Source: Sphingomonadaceae bacterium
GTDB taxonomy: Bacteria; Pseudomonadota; Alphaproteobacteria; Sphingomonadales; Sphingomonadaceae
NCBI GenBank assembly: GCA_020850455.1
Contig: JADZEQ010000005.1
Span: 222,873-286,872, forward strand
DNA: 64,000 bases
Reading direction: 5' to 3'
A program made the position numbers and the translations under genes. Under the pieces are notes generated by a model, which was not told the origin of the DNA, ran no database searches, and saw only the letters and a program-made list of their open reading frames with translations. Position 1 is the first letter of the stretch; each line of letters begins with the position of its first letter. This document shows positions 34,283 through 44,035 of the stretch, one piece after another.

Positions 34283-35548
34283 GTGAGTGAGATTTTATTC
34301 TTGGCGCACCGCGCTCCATGGCCACCCGACCGGGGGGACCGCATTCGCAGTTGGCACATGCTGGCGCATCTGGCGCGGCTGGCGCATGTGCATGTCGCCG
34401 CCTTTGCCGATAGCGCAGCGGACCGTGCGGCCGCGCTGCCCAAGCTTGAAAATATCACCGCCAGCCATTTTATCCGGGTCCGGCAAAAATCACGCGCAGC
34501 GGCCGCGCTCTACGCGCTGCCGCGCCGGCTGCCTTTATCCGTCGGCCTGTTCCACGATGCGGCGATGGCGCAGCATGTCGAACGGCTGCTCAATGTCCGG
34601 CCGATCAGCCATATCGTCGCCTTTTCCGGCCAGATGGCACAATATGTACCGGGCAGTTTCGGCGGCAATTTCCTGATGGATTTTGTCGATGTCGATTCGG
34701 CTAAATTTGAAAGCTATGCGCGTGAGGACGCGTGGTGGCAGCCGATGCGCGCCGTCCATGCATGGGAAGCGTGGCGGCTCGCCCGGTGGGAAGAGGACGT
34801 TGCGCACCGGGCGCAATTTTCGCTGTTGGTGAGCGAGGCGGAGGCCAATTTGTTCCGTTCACGCGCGCGCCTGCCCGCGCGACGCGTTCATGCCATTGGC
34901 AATGGCATCGACATGGCGCATTTCCACACCATGGGCGACTGGCAGCCGCTTGATGCCGCAACGCGTGGCACCGGACCCTTGCTATGCTTTACCGGGCAGA
35001 TGGATTATCGCCCGAATGTGGATGCGGTGCGGCGTTTCGCGCAGGAAATTTTGCCCTTGGTCCGCGCCGATTTTGCCGATGCGCGCTTTGCCATCGTCGG
35101 ACGTTCGCCCAATGAAGCGGTGCGCGCGCTGGCCAATCTGCCCGGTGTCATCGTCACGGGCGAAGTGCCGGATACGCGCCCTTGGCTTGCCGCCGCCGAT
35201 GTCGTTGTTGCGCCGTTGGCAATTGCGCGCGGCGTGCAGAATAAATTGCTCGAAGCCATGTCAATGGCGCGGCCGGTGGTCGCCAGCCCCGAAGCGGTGG
35301 AGGGGCTGTCCGCCCGCGCGCCGCAGGAATTGCTGGTGGCGGACAGCAACCGGGACACGGCACTGGCCGTCAAGCGTTTGTTGGGTGATCCGGTATTGGC
35401 AGCCGATATGGCCAAAGCGGCACGGGCACGCGTTGTCACCGATTATAGCTGGCAGGCCGCGTTGCGCCCGATGGATAAGCTATTGGGTCTGGCCGCCAAA
35501 AATCCGGCGGTGACGGGCAAGGCAGCAGAGCCGCTGCGCGCGGCCTGA
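34283..35548 (+). CDS. Glycosyltransferase, XrtA/PEP-CTERM system (TIGR03087 type)
   Basis: The 421-residue GT-B enzyme shows an N-terminal start typical of the TIGR03087 family (EILFLAHRAPWPPDRGDRIR) and a C-terminal GT4/GT1 Rossmann half with LCFTGQMDYRPNVDAVRRF, FAIVGRSPNEAVRAL and GVQNKLLEAMSMARPVVAS (the Glu-containing nucleotide-sugar site). It adds a sugar during repeat-unit assembly. It is the only glycosyltransferase in the window. The start is GTG at 34283, 12 bases after the FemAB stop. Confidence 0.92.
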   Translation: MSEILFLAHRAPWPPDRGDRIRSWHMLAHLARLAHVHVAAFADSAADRAAALPKLENITASHFIRVRQKSRAAAALYALPRRLPLSVGLFHDAAMAQHVERLLNVRPISHIVAFSGQMAQYVPGSFGGNFLMDFVDVDSAKFESYAREDAWWQPMRAVHAWEAWRLARWEEDVAHRAQFSLLVSEAEANLFRSRARLPARRVHAIGNGIDMAHFHTMGDWQPLDAATRGTGPLLCFTGQMDYRPNVDAVRRFAQEILPLVRADFADARFAIVGRSPNEAVRALANLPGVIVTGEVPDTRPWLAAADVVVAPLAIARGVQNKLLEAMSMARPVVASPEAVEGLSARAPQELLVADSNRDTALAVKRLLGDPVLAADMAKAARARVVTDYSWQAALRPMDKLLGLAAKNPAVTGKAAEPLRAA

Positions 35549-35552
35549 GGCG

Positions 35553-37052
35553 GTGCGCGCAGTCCAAAAAATTCCGTTTGCGTGGCAACGACCCTTGGCG
35601 TTGCTTGCCATCGCTTATGTGCTGCTGCTCGTGCTTTTCTGGCGCGATACCGCGCATTTGATGCGCCTGTGGTGGACCAGTTCCACCTTCACCCATTGTC
35701 TTTTCATCCTGCCGCTGATTGGCTGGCTGGTCTGGTTGCGTGCCGGGGAATTGGCCAAATTGGTGCCGCAGTCGTGGTGGGGGGGGCTTATCTGGCTGGC
35801 GGGCGGTGCCATGGTCTGGATGTTCGGCGCGGCGGGCAGTGTTGCATTGCTGCGCCAATTGGGTCTGGTGTTGATGGCGCAGGCGCTGATACCCATTTTT
35901 CTGGGGCGGCAGGTGACGCGGGGGCTTTTATTCCCGTTGTTTTTTGGTTTTTTTCTGGTTCCAGCGGGCGAGGAATTGGTGCCGCCAATGCAGCATCTCA
36001 CCGCCGATATGGCGATGTTTCTGCTCAGATTGTCGGGTATCCCCGCCTATCTCGACGGTATCTTCATCACTACCCCCCACGGCTATTTCAAGGTTGCTGA
36101 AGCCTGTTCGGGGGTCAAATTTCTGGTCGCGATGGCCGCGCTTGCCGTGCTGGTTGCCCACTTATGCTTCGCGCGTTGGGGACGGCGTATCGCCTTTATT
36201 GGCTTTGCGCTGGGTGTGGCGGTGCTGGCCAATGGGGTGCGGGCTTTTTCGACGATCTGGATGGCTGAAAATTGGGGGCAGCAATTTGCCATCGGCGCGG
36301 ATCATTTAATTTATGGCTGGATATTCTTTGCGTTGATCATGGCGATTATTGGCTGGAGCGCATCGCACTGGTTTGACCGCGATGCCGATGCCGTGCCGAT
36401 TGATGCAACACAGCTTGGCGGGGCAGGGGTCGCATCATCCACGTTCGGCGTTGCCCTTGCCGCTGGGTTGCTGGTGCTTGCACCGATGGGCTGGCTGCGG
36501 GTCGATGCCGCGCGCGATGCGCCCTTGCCCGCCGCGCAGCCGCACGATGTCAGCGGTTGGCGTATCAGCAATCTTCCCGATGGCGATTGGCGCGCCCGTT
36601 TTGATGGTGCGCGCGCCCGCGCCGATTGGGCCTTGGTGGGGCCGCGCGGCGAAGAAATAATCATCACCCTTGCCCGCTTTCCGCACCAGCGTGATGGGGC
36701 CGAAATGGTTGGCTATGCCCAAGGTGCGGTCGATCCGGACAGTGATTGGTCTTGGAGTGATGCCCGCCCACCCATCGATGGATTTGGCATAGATCATCTG
36801 AAAAACCGTGGGGCCGCGATCGATGTGCTGACGCTGTATCGGGTCGGGGCCGGCGCGGTCACCGACAGTGCGCGGCAGGTAAAGCTGGATGCATTATGCG
36901 CCCGCCTTTTGCGTGGGGATGAACGGGCGAGCGCGCTTATCATCGCTGCGCCGCTGCGCGGTGGCACGGGCGGGCGCGCTGCCATCGCCGCGCTGGTGCG
37001 GGATGCCGGTGGGGCAGATGCGCTATTCCGCCGCTTGACGGCAGCGCCTTAG
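35553..37052 (+). CDS. xrtA: Exosortase A fused to an EpsI domain
   Basis: The 499-residue protein has about eight membrane segments in residues 15-275 and then a soluble C-terminal EpsI (DUF3485) domain from about residue 310. The exosortase catalytic residues are visible: Cys185 in EACSGVKFL, Arg230 in ANGVRAF and His251 in GADHLIYGW. Exosortase A recognises C-terminal PEP-CTERM signals and is thought to cleave or transfer the protein at the inner membrane. No protein with such a signal is encoded in the window, so its substrates lie elsewhere. GTG start, four bases after the previous stop. Confidence 0.93.
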   Translation: MRAVQKIPFAWQRPLALLAIAYVLLLVLFWRDTAHLMRLWWTSSTFTHCLFILPLIGWLVWLRAGELAKLVPQSWWGGLIWLAGGAMVWMFGAAGSVALLRQLGLVLMAQALIPIFLGRQVTRGLLFPLFFGFFLVPAGEELVPPMQHLTADMAMFLLRLSGIPAYLDGIFITTPHGYFKVAEACSGVKFLVAMAALAVLVAHLCFARWGRRIAFIGFALGVAVLANGVRAFSTIWMAENWGQQFAIGADHLIYGWIFFALIMAIIGWSASHWFDRDADAVPIDATQLGGAGVASSTFGVALAAGLLVLAPMGWLRVDAARDAPLPAAQPHDVSGWRISNLPDGDWRARFDGARARADWALVGPRGEEIIITLARFPHQRDGAEMVGYAQGAVDPDSDWSWSDARPPIDGFGIDHLKNRGAAIDVLTLYRVGAGAVTDSARQVKLDALCARLLRGDERASALIIAAPLRGGTGGRAAIAALVRDAGGADALFRRLTAAP

Positions 37053-37070
37053 GCGGCGAGGGGAGGGTGC

Positions 37071-38966
37071 ATGTGCGGTATCGCCGGTCTCTACCATCCT
37101 GAGCAACCTCGCGCGCTCGATGCCGCACGGGTCGGCGCGATGTTGGGCGTGATGCGGCATCGCGGGCCCGATGGGGACGGCGTGTGGCAAGCGCCGGGCG
37201 TCGTTCTGGGGCATTTGCGCCTGTCGATCATCGACGTTGCCGGGTCACCGCAGCCTATGGCCTATGGTGACGGGCGCTATATGCTGACCTACAATGGGGA
37301 AATATATAATTTCAAGGCATTGCGCGCTGAACTTGCGGCGCTTGGACATATATTTCACACGCAGGGCGACAGTGAAGTTATCCTCGCCGCTTTTGCCCAA
37401 TGGGGGCCGGATTGCCTGCGGCGGCTCGATGGCATGTTCGCCTTTGCTATATATGATGCGGCGGATGCTTCCCTGTTTCTGGCGCGCGACCGGCTGGGGG
37501 TAAAGCCGCTCCATTATGTTCGCCTACCCGATGCCAGCATCGCCTTTGCCAGCGAAGTAAAGGCGCTACTGACACTGCCGACGCTGCGCGTTTCGGCCAA
37601 TTTGACGGCGGTGGAGGATTTCCTCGCCTTTGGTTATGTCCCCGACGATAATTGCATCGTCAACGGCATCGAAAAATTGCCCGCTGGCCATTTCCTCCAT
37701 CTACGGCGCGGGGTGGCAACTGCCCGCCCCCAAAAATATTGGGATCTGGATTTTACCCGCCGCATCACGGTGGGGGAGGATGCGGCGACCGAACATCTGA
37801 CCCAATTGTTGCGCGCCGCCGTCACCAGCCGCATGGTGTCCGATGTGCCGCTGGGCGCCTTTTTATCGGGGGGGGTCGATTCATCGAGCGTGGTTGCACT
37901 GATGGCGGAGGCAAGCCGACAGGCGGTCAAAAGCTGTGCGATCGGCTTTGATGAACAAAGCCTAGACGAAAGCAGCTATGCCCAACAAATTGCCGAACGT
38001 TTTGCGGCTGACCACCGCATGCGCATCGTCGCGGCGGATGATTTTGCGCTCGCGGATATTGTCGCGGCGCATTGCGATGAACCCTTTGCCGATGCATCGG
38101 CGCTCCCCACCTATCGGGTCAGCCAATTGGCGCGGGAGGAGGTGACGGTTGCCCTATCGGGTGATGGCGCAGACGAAGCATTTGCCGGTTACCGCCGCCT
38201 TGTCTTTCAGCATCAGGAAGAACGTATACGGGGCTGGCTCCCCGCCGGGTTGCGGCGCGGACTGCTCGGGCCGATGGCGCGCGCTTGGCCGCAGATGGAC
38301 TGGGCACCCCGCCCACTGCGCGCCAAGGCGACGCTGACCGGCCTCGCCCGTTCGGGGGAGGAGGCATATGCGCTGGCCATCGGTGTCACCACGCCCCAGA
38401 TGCGCGCCGGTCTGTTCAACGACAGTTTTCGCCGCGCCATTTCCGGGCATGTGGCGGAGGAACGCTGGTGGCGCACGATGCGCGATGCGCCGGCGAGTGA
38501 GCCGCTCGATCGCGCGCAATATGCCGACATGAAAATCGCGTTACCCGGCGACATTTTGACCAAGGTTGACCGGATGAGCATGGCCGTCAGTCTGGAGGCG
38601 CGCGAACCGTTGCTCGACCATCATCTGATTGAATTTGCCGCCAGCCTCCCCGCCCATATGCGCGTGCGTGGGGGCACCGGCAAATGGCTGATGAAGCGCG
38701 CGATGGAGGCATATTTGCCGCGCGACATCCTCTATCGGCCAAAAATGGGCTTTGTGACGCCGATCAGCCGCTGGTTTCGTGGGCCATTGGCCGAAGCAGC
38801 GCGTGGGCTGGGCACGTCGACCAGTCTGGCGCGCACTGACTGGTTCGACATGGCGGCGATATCGCGGCTTGTCGCGGCGCACCAGTCAGGCCGCGCGGAC
38901 CATGGCCGCCAAATCTGGCAGTTCTTCATGCTGGAAAAAAGCCTGCAGAGGATATTCGGTGTCTAA
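37071..38966 (+). CDS. Asparagine synthase-like amidotransferase, XrtA/PEP-CTERM
   Basis: The 631-residue protein is a class II glutamine amidotransferase with an asparagine synthase domain. The catalytic Cys2 is in [14 protein letters not shown], and the glutamine pocket is in [18 protein letters not shown]. The synthetase pyrophosphate loop is [15 protein letters not shown], followed by [15 protein letters not shown]. It transfers amide nitrogen from glutamine, here probably to a carboxylate of the exopolysaccharide. It closes the XrtA transcript and overlaps the convergent truA stop by four bases. Confidence 0.93.
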   Translation: MCGIAGLYHPEQPRALDAARVGAMLGVMRHRGPDGDGVWQAPGVVLGHLRLSIIDVAGSPQPMAYGDGRYMLTYNGEIYNFKALRAELAALGHIFHTQGDSEVILAAFAQWGPDCLRRLDGMFAFAIYDAADASLFLARDRLGVKPLHYVRLPDASIAFASEVKALLTLPTLRVSANLTAVEDFLAFGYVPDDNCIVNGIEKLPAGHFLHLRRGVATARPQKYWDLDFTRRITVGEDAATEHLTQLLRAAVTSRMVSDVPLGAFLSGGVDSSSVVALMAEASRQAVKSCAIGFDEQSLDESSYAQQIAERFAADHRMRIVAADDFALADIVAAHCDEPFADASALPTYRVSQLAREEVTVALSGDGADEAFAGYRRLVFQHQEERIRGWLPAGLRRGLLGPMARAWPQMDWAPRPLRAKATLTGLARSGEEAYALAIGVTTPQMRAGLFNDSFRRAISGHVAEERWWRTMRDAPASEPLDRAQYADMKIALPGDILTKVDRMSMAVSLEAREPLLDHHLIEFAASLPAHMRVRGGTGKWLMKRAMEAYLPRDILYRPKMGFVTPISRWFRGPLAEAARGLGTSTSLARTDWFDMAAISRLVAAHQSGRADHGRQIWQFFMLEKSLQRIFGV

Positions 38967-39709
38967 TTTTCGGGATAGTTGGCGGCGGTAAAATATAGGC
39001 CGTCGGGCGGTGCATTGTGGCCCAGCGCATCGCGGCTGCGCGCGGCGAGCGCATGGGCAAGATCATCCTTTGTCCAACGCCCGCGCCCAACCAGCACGAG
39101 ACAGCCGACCATCGAACGTACTTGGTGGTGGAGGAAGCTGCGCGCCGCTGCGTGGACAATAATCTCCTCTCCGCACCGTTCAACGGCCAGCCGATCCAGC
39201 GTTTTCATGGGGCTTTGCGCCTGACAATGGACCGAACGGAAAGTCGTGAAATCATGGCTGCCAATCAGGCATTGGGCGGCATCTGTCATTGCGGCTGCAT
39301 CAAGCGGCACGGCGACTTGCCACGCCAGCCCTTTCGCAAATGTCAGCGGTGCGCGGCGGTTGCAGATGCGATATTCATAGGCGCGGCCGATGCAGGAAAA
39401 GCGCGCGTGCCACGCGTCATCCACAATGTCGCACGACAGCACGGCGACAGGGTGCGGGCGCAGGCGGGCGTTGAGCGCCTCTGCCATGCGATAGGGGGAT
39501 AGTTCGCGCGCGGTGTCGAAATGGGCAACCATCGCCCGCGCATGTACCCCCGCATCGGTGCGGCCCGCCGCATGCGCGGTGACCGCTTCGCCGACGATGG
39601 ATTGGGCCGCTTCCTCCAGCACCTGCTGCACACTCGGCCCATGCGCCTGCCGCTGCCAGCCCATATAGGGCCGACCATCCCATTCGAGTGTCAGGCGGTA
39701 CCGCGCCAT
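38963..39709 (-). CDS. truA: tRNA pseudouridine synthase A
   Basis: The 248-residue enzyme makes pseudouridine at positions 38-40 of tRNA anticodon stems. It begins [18 protein letters not shown], has the catalytic Asp in [16 protein letters not shown] near residue 52 and ends with [17 protein letters not shown]. Length is normal. Its ATG overlaps the fmt stop by one base, giving a coupled fmt-truA pair. Confidence 0.95.
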   Translation of the reverse strand: MARYRLTLEWDGRPYMGWQRQAHGPSVQQVLEEAAQSIVGEAVTAHAAGRTDAGVHARAMVAHFDTARELSPYRMAEALNARLRPHPVAVLSCDIVDDAWHARFSCIGRAYEYRICNRRAPLTFAKGLAWQVAVPLDAAAMTDAAQCLIGSHDFTTFRSVHCQAQSPMKTLDRLAVERCGEEIIVHAAARSFLHHQVRSMVGCLVLVGRGRWTKDDLAHALAARSRDALGHNAPPDGLYFTAANYPEN

Positions 39710-40626
39710 CAGTCGATCCGCGTGCCCGCTGGAAAGGGAAAGCCGCGCAACAGGTCGGCCACTGGCATCGCGCCGCGCCCTGCACGCTGGATGATGGTTG
39801 GGCGCAATATGCCGGGGTTGCAGGCGATGGACAGCGCATCATCGACCAAGGTGCCGGGCCGTGCGCCGTGCGCGCCGCCGTCCGGTTTGGCGATGTCTGC
39901 CGCGAGGATGCGGAATCTTTCGCCGCGATATGCAAACCATGCGCCGGGCGCGGGGGCAAAGGCGCGCACCATCCGCTCAATTTGCACGGCGGACAGATTC
40001 CAGTCGATGCGTGTTTCGCCCTTGTCAATCTTGGCAGCATAGGTGACGCCGTCGCTGCTTTGCGGACGCGGCGGGTGATCTGGCAGATTGCCGAGCACGT
40101 CGATCAGCAACTCGGCCCCAATTTGCGCCAGATCGGCCATCAACTCGGCACCCGTCATACCGCTGATGTCGATACGCTTTTCGGCGCGCACATCGCCGGT
40201 GTCGAGCCCCGCATCCATTTGCATGATGGCGACCCCGCTCTGCCGGTCGCCCGCCAAAATCGCACGTTGCACGGGGGCCGCGCCCCGCCAGCGCGGCAGG
40301 ATTGACCCGTGGATGTTGATGCAGCCATGTTGCGGGGCATCCAAAATCGCCTGCGGTAGGATGAGGCCATAGGCCGCAACCACCGCCACATCGGCGTTGT
40401 GGGCGGCAAAGCGCGCCTGTTCGTCCGCCGCTTTCAGGCTGCGCGGGGTTTCGACCGGGATGCCCAGCGCCTCCGCCGCCAGATGTACCGGCGTCTTTTG
40501 CAATTTTTTGCCGCGCTGTGCCGGGCGCGGCGGCTGACTATATACCGCCACCACATCATGCCGTGCCGCCAGCGCGTGGAGCGCGGGCAGCGCAAATTCG
40601 GGGGTGCCCATGAAGATGATCCGCAT
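39709..40626 (-). CDS. fmt: Methionyl-tRNA formyltransferase
   Basis: The 305-residue enzyme formylates initiator Met-tRNA. It starts [19 protein letters not shown] and carries the catalytic [20 protein letters not shown] segment and [11 protein letters not shown]. The C-terminal tRNA-binding domain is present ([25 protein letters not shown]). Upstream extension to 40803 is not part of the protein because the canonical start is at 40626. It is coupled to truA. Confidence 0.95.
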   Translation of the reverse strand: MRIIFMGTPEFALPALHALAARHDVVAVYSQPPRPAQRGKKLQKTPVHLAAEALGIPVETPRSLKAADEQARFAAHNADVAVVAAYGLILPQAILDAPQHGCINIHGSILPRWRGAAPVQRAILAGDRQSGVAIMQMDAGLDTGDVRAEKRIDISGMTGAELMADLAQIGAELLIDVLGNLPDHPPRPQSSDGVTYAAKIDKGETRIDWNLSAVQIERMVRAFAPAPGAWFAYRGERFRILAADIAKPDGGAHGARPGTLVDDALSIACNPGILRPTIIQRAGRGAMPVADLLRGFPFPAGTRID

Positions 40627-40713
40627 GGCGCGGCTGTAAAGCGCGGGCATGCGCGCCGCAAGGCTTGGCGCGGGTGATTGCCAATCGCCGGTGCGGCGAT
40701 TATCGCCGCTGCC

Positions 40714-41310
40714 ATGGCATCCAGCGAAATCGAAGCGCTTGTGACACAGCTTGCCCGTCTGCCCGGTCTTGGCCCGCGCAGTGCGCGGCGCGCGGTGCTC
40801 CACCTACTCAAAAAACGCGAAGGCGCGCTCGACCCGCTGATCGCGGCGTTGGAACGGGTGCGCGCCACCCTCATCACCTGTGCGACCTGCGGCAATGTCG
40901 ATACGCGCGATCCCTGCGCCATTTGCGCGGATCCGCGCCGCGATGCGCGCAGCCTGTGCGTGGTGGAGGAGGTCGCCGACCTTTGGGCGCTCGACCGGGC
41001 GCGGCTATTTCCCGGCCGTTTTCATGTGCTGGGCGGGCGATTGTCAGCTTTGGATGGTATCGGCCCCGAACAATTGGGCATCGACGCATTGGTTGCACGC
41101 GTGGCGGCGGGCGGTATCGATGAAGTGGTGCTGGCGATGAATGCGACGTTGGAGGGGCAGACGACCGCCCATTATATCGCCGACCGGCTGGAGGCGCTGC
41201 CGGTGCGCCTCACCCAATTGGCGCATGGCCTGCCGGTGGGCGGGGAACTCGATTTTCTTGATGAGGGAACTTTGGCGCAGGCATTGCGGGCCCGCCGCCC
41301 CTTGGGTTGA
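40714..41310 (+). CDS. recR: Recombination protein RecR
   Basis: The 198-residue protein helps load RecA in the RecFOR pathway. It has the helix-hairpin-helix [17 protein letters not shown], a C4 zinc finger ([16 protein letters not shown] near residues 58-73), and a Toprim domain ([16 protein letters not shown]). The end [20 protein letters not shown] is characteristic. ATG 40714 gives the exact family length; the frame is open upstream to 40678 from a TTG only. Confidence 0.96.
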   Translation: MASSEIEALVTQLARLPGLGPRSARRAVLHLLKKREGALDPLIAALERVRATLITCATCGNVDTRDPCAICADPRRDARSLCVVEEVADLWALDRARLFPGRFHVLGGRLSALDGIGPEQLGIDALVARVAAGGIDEVVLAMNATLEGQTTAHYIADRLEALPVRLTQLAHGLPVGGELDFLDEGTLAQALRARRPLG

Positions 41311-41358
41311 TTGCGCGCCACCCTTGACCAGCGGCACGGCCATCCATATCTGGCGGCC

Positions 41359-41892
41359 ATGGCCATTTTACCCATTTTGGAAACCCCCGATCCGATTTTA
41401 CGTACGATTTCAAAGCCGGTGACGGCGTTTGACGCGACGTTAAAGCAATTGGCGGCGGACATGATCGACACCATGTATGATGCGCCGGGCATAGGTTTGG
41501 CGGCGGTGCAGGTCGGGGTGCCGTTGCGTATGCTGGTCATCGATTTGCAGGAACCTGATCCGGCGGACGAGAGCGGCGAAACTATCGTTAAAAACCCCCG
41601 CATTTTCGTCAATCCGGTCTTTTCTGAACCATCGGCTGCAACCAATATCTATTCCGAAGGGTGCCTCTCTGTCCCCGAACAATATGCCGATGTGGTGCGC
41701 CCGGCGCAGATCACCGTTGATTGGCAGGATCTGGACGGCAAGCCACATCGCGAACGGATGGATGGACTGATGGCAACCTGCATCCAGCATGAGCATGATC
41801 ACCTCGAAGGGATTTTGTTCATCGACCATCTGTCGCGGCTAAAGCGTGATATGTTGCTCAAAAAACTGCATAAAATGCGGCGCGTCGCATAG
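41359..41892 (+). CDS. def: Peptide deformylase
   Basis: The 177-residue iron or zinc hydrolase removes the formyl group from nascent proteins. All three signatures are intact: GIGLAAVQVG, EGCLSVPEQ with the metal Cys, and QHEHDHLEG with two metal His and the catalytic Glu. The ATG at 41359 is the canonical start. It lies between recR and rmuC on the same strand, a short distance from the divergent fmt gene that works in the same formyl-Met pathway. Confidence 0.96.
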   Translation: MAILPILETPDPILRTISKPVTAFDATLKQLAADMIDTMYDAPGIGLAAVQVGVPLRMLVIDLQEPDPADESGETIVKNPRIFVNPVFSEPSAATNIYSEGCLSVPEQYADVVRPAQITVDWQDLDGKPHRERMDGLMATCIQHEHDHLEGILFIDHLSRLKRDMLLKKLHKMRRVA

Positions 41893-41956
41893 GCTGCACC
41901 CGATTTTTCGGCGGTCGCGCGGTTGACTGGCACTTTGTTCCGTCTATGTTCGCCCA

Positions 41957-43300
41957 ATGGATATGCTGATAATTTCTACGGTCATCGCGCTGCTGTTCGG
42001 CGCGGCGGTGGCTTGGCTCATCACCAGCCAGGCCAAGAACGCCTTGCAGCGTGAGCGGGATGATATTGCCGAACGTTTTCGTCAGGCCATCATCGATCTT
42101 GAGGGAGCAGACAAGGAACGTGAGGAATATCGCGTCGAACTTGCGACATTGCGCACAACTATGGAGGCCGAAAGCCGCAGCCATGCCGCCACCATTGCCG
42201 CTTTGATCGAGGCGAAGGATGCGCTCGCCGGCCAGTTTCAGGAGGTTGCAGCGCGTCTGCTCAAAGAAGCGCAGGGGCAGTTCCTTGAATCGGCGGAGGC
42301 CCGGTTTCGGGCGAGTGAGGCGCAATCGGGCGCGGAATTGGCCAAGCTATTGTCGCCGGTCAATGAACGGCTGACCGCCTATGAAAATGCGGTAAAAAAA
42401 GTGGAGGGGGAGCGGGCGGACGCCTTTGGCAATCTCAAAGGATTGCTCGATGATTTGCGCCGCACCAACGAAGGGGTGAAGGAAGAGGCTGCGCGCCTGT
42501 CCAACAGCCTGCGCAATGCGCCCAAGGCGCGCGGTCGCTGGGGGGAGCAGCAATTGCGCAATGTGCTCGAAAATTGCGGGCTTAGCGAATATGCCGACTT
42601 TGCCACCGAAGTGTCGATGACCGATGGCGATGGTGGGCGGTTGCGCCCGGACGTCATCATCCGCGTGCCGGGCGGGCAGAGTCTGGTCATTGACGCCAAA
42701 GTATCGCTCAACGCCTATCAGGATGCGATGGGGGCAAGTGATGATGGCACGCGTGCGGCGGGGTTGGCTGACCATGCCCGTTCGGTCAAAACGCATGTCC
42801 AGCAATTGGGCAGCAAGGCGTATTGGGCGCAGATCGACAGCGCCCCCGATTATGTCATTCTATTTCTGCCGGGCGAACATTTCCTAACGGCCGCGTTAGA
42901 GGCGGACCCCAATTTATGGGACGATGCCTTTGAACGGCGCGTCCTGTTGGCGACGCCAACCAATTTGATCGCCATTGCGCGCACCGTCGCGGCGGTGTGG
43001 CGGCAGGAAAAATTGTCGAAACAGGCGGGCGAAATCGCCGCACTGGGCAAGGAATTATATGCCCGATTGTCGGTAATGGGCGGGCATATTGCGAAATTGG
43101 GCAAGAATCTCGACACTGCGGTCAGCGCCTATAATGGCTTTGTCGGCAGCATCGAATCGCAGGTATTGACGCAGGCACGGCGGTTTGAGGCGCTCGATAT
43201 CGACACTGGCAACAAATCTATTGATGCAATGCCCGTGGTCGATACTGCGGTGCGCAGCCAGAATAAGTTGAGCGCGCCCGACCCCTCAACCGAAACTTAG
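41957..43300 (+). CDS. rmuC: DNA recombination protein RmuC homologue
   Basis: The 447-residue protein has an N-terminal membrane anchor (LIISTVIALLFGAAVAWLI), a long coiled coil (about residues 30-180), and a nuclease-like RmuC domain starting RGRWGEQQLRNVLENCGL, followed by RLRPDVIIRVPGGQSLVIDAK, the restriction-enzyme-like core. RmuC limits inversions between repeats. The stop overlaps that of the convergent META lipoprotein gene by four bases. Confidence 0.92.
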   Translation: MDMLIISTVIALLFGAAVAWLITSQAKNALQRERDDIAERFRQAIIDLEGADKEREEYRVELATLRTTMEAESRSHAATIAALIEAKDALAGQFQEVAARLLKEAQGQFLESAEARFRASEAQSGAELAKLLSPVNERLTAYENAVKKVEGERADAFGNLKGLLDDLRRTNEGVKEEAARLSNSLRNAPKARGRWGEQQLRNVLENCGLSEYADFATEVSMTDGDGGRLRPDVIIRVPGGQSLVIDAKVSLNAYQDAMGASDDGTRAAGLADHARSVKTHVQQLGSKAYWAQIDSAPDYVILFLPGEHFLTAALEADPNLWDDAFERRVLLATPTNLIAIARTVAAVWRQEKLSKQAGEIAALGKELYARLSVMGGHIAKLGKNLDTAVSAYNGFVGSIESQVLTQARRFEALDIDTGNKSIDAMPVVDTAVRSQNKLSAPDPSTET

Positions 43301-44010
43301 CGTAGCCAAGCGCCAAGACGGATTTGGCCCACACCCTCACGTGATAGCACCACGTCGCCATTGTCGCCGCTTGCAACCGCAAGCGGCCCGCTGAGCAACG
43401 CCAGCAGCGCATTTTCCTGCGCCATCAACGGTCCGGGGCATGCCATGCGTGTGGACATTATCGGACCAAAGCTGATCCGGCTCCCCGCTAGTTGATAGCT
43501 GCCCGACAGACGGTTGCACCCGGCGGTGCCGGACAATTGCCCGTCGCGAAAATTAAGTTCTGCCGGTTCGCTGCGTCCTGCGACAACATCGCGTCCGTTG
43601 ATGGCGATAATCCGCCAACCCTGACCCTCCAATGCTGGGGTCCGCTCCACCGGCCCGCCGCAGCCTGACAAATGGCGGCCATCAACATCGACATTGACCG
43701 TGTCACGATAGTGGCGATCGCTCATCCCGTCGGCGCAGCGTTGGTGGGTGACATCGACGGTGATCGTCGGGGTGACATAGCGTTCGCCGTTAAAGCTGGG
43801 TCGCGCACCGGGGTTGGCGACACGCATTCGTGTGCCGTCAGCATCATGAAAATTAATCCAACGGTTGCTGATTTCGACATTCCAAAAAGGTTCGGTGCCG
43901 AGCGCAAAATAGGCGTTGGTGCCACCGGGCTGCGCGGGTGAATCCCCGCCCGGCGTGACGCAGCCGACGAGGAGGAGGGGGAGAGCGAAGGCAAGATATT
44001 TTTTCTGCAT
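43297..44010 (-). CDS. META-domain lipoprotein
   Basis: The 237-residue protein has a lipoprotein signal with lipobox LVGC (Cys near residue 16). Residues about 30-125 form a COG3650-like region (YFALGTEPFWNVEISN, GERYVTPTITVDVTHQRCAD). The C-terminal META (HslJ-like) domain contains GTAGCNRLSGSYQLAG and STRMACPGPLMAQENALLAL. META proteins are linked to resistance to stress or inhibitors; the exact role is unknown. The ATG at 44010 is chosen because it yields the lipoprotein signal. Confidence 0.8.
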   Translation of the reverse strand: MQKKYLAFALPLLLVGCVTPGGDSPAQPGGTNAYFALGTEPFWNVEISNRWINFHDADGTRMRVANPGARPSFNGERYVTPTITVDVTHQRCADGMSDRHYRDTVNVDVDGRHLSGCGGPVERTPALEGQGWRIIAINGRDVVAGRSEPAELNFRDGQLSGTAGCNRLSGSYQLAGSRISFGPIMSTRMACPGPLMAQENALLALLSGPLAVASGDNGDVVLSREGVGQIRLGAWLR

Positions 44011-44035
44011 ATCCGGTCCCCTAAGCCGTGCCGCC

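Noticed and set aside
20182-38966. The XrtA locus as a recent horizontal acquisition
   Set aside because: Its codon and base use look like the flanking housekeeping genes, stops interlock with the neighbours at both ends, and no mobility gene or att repeat is near.
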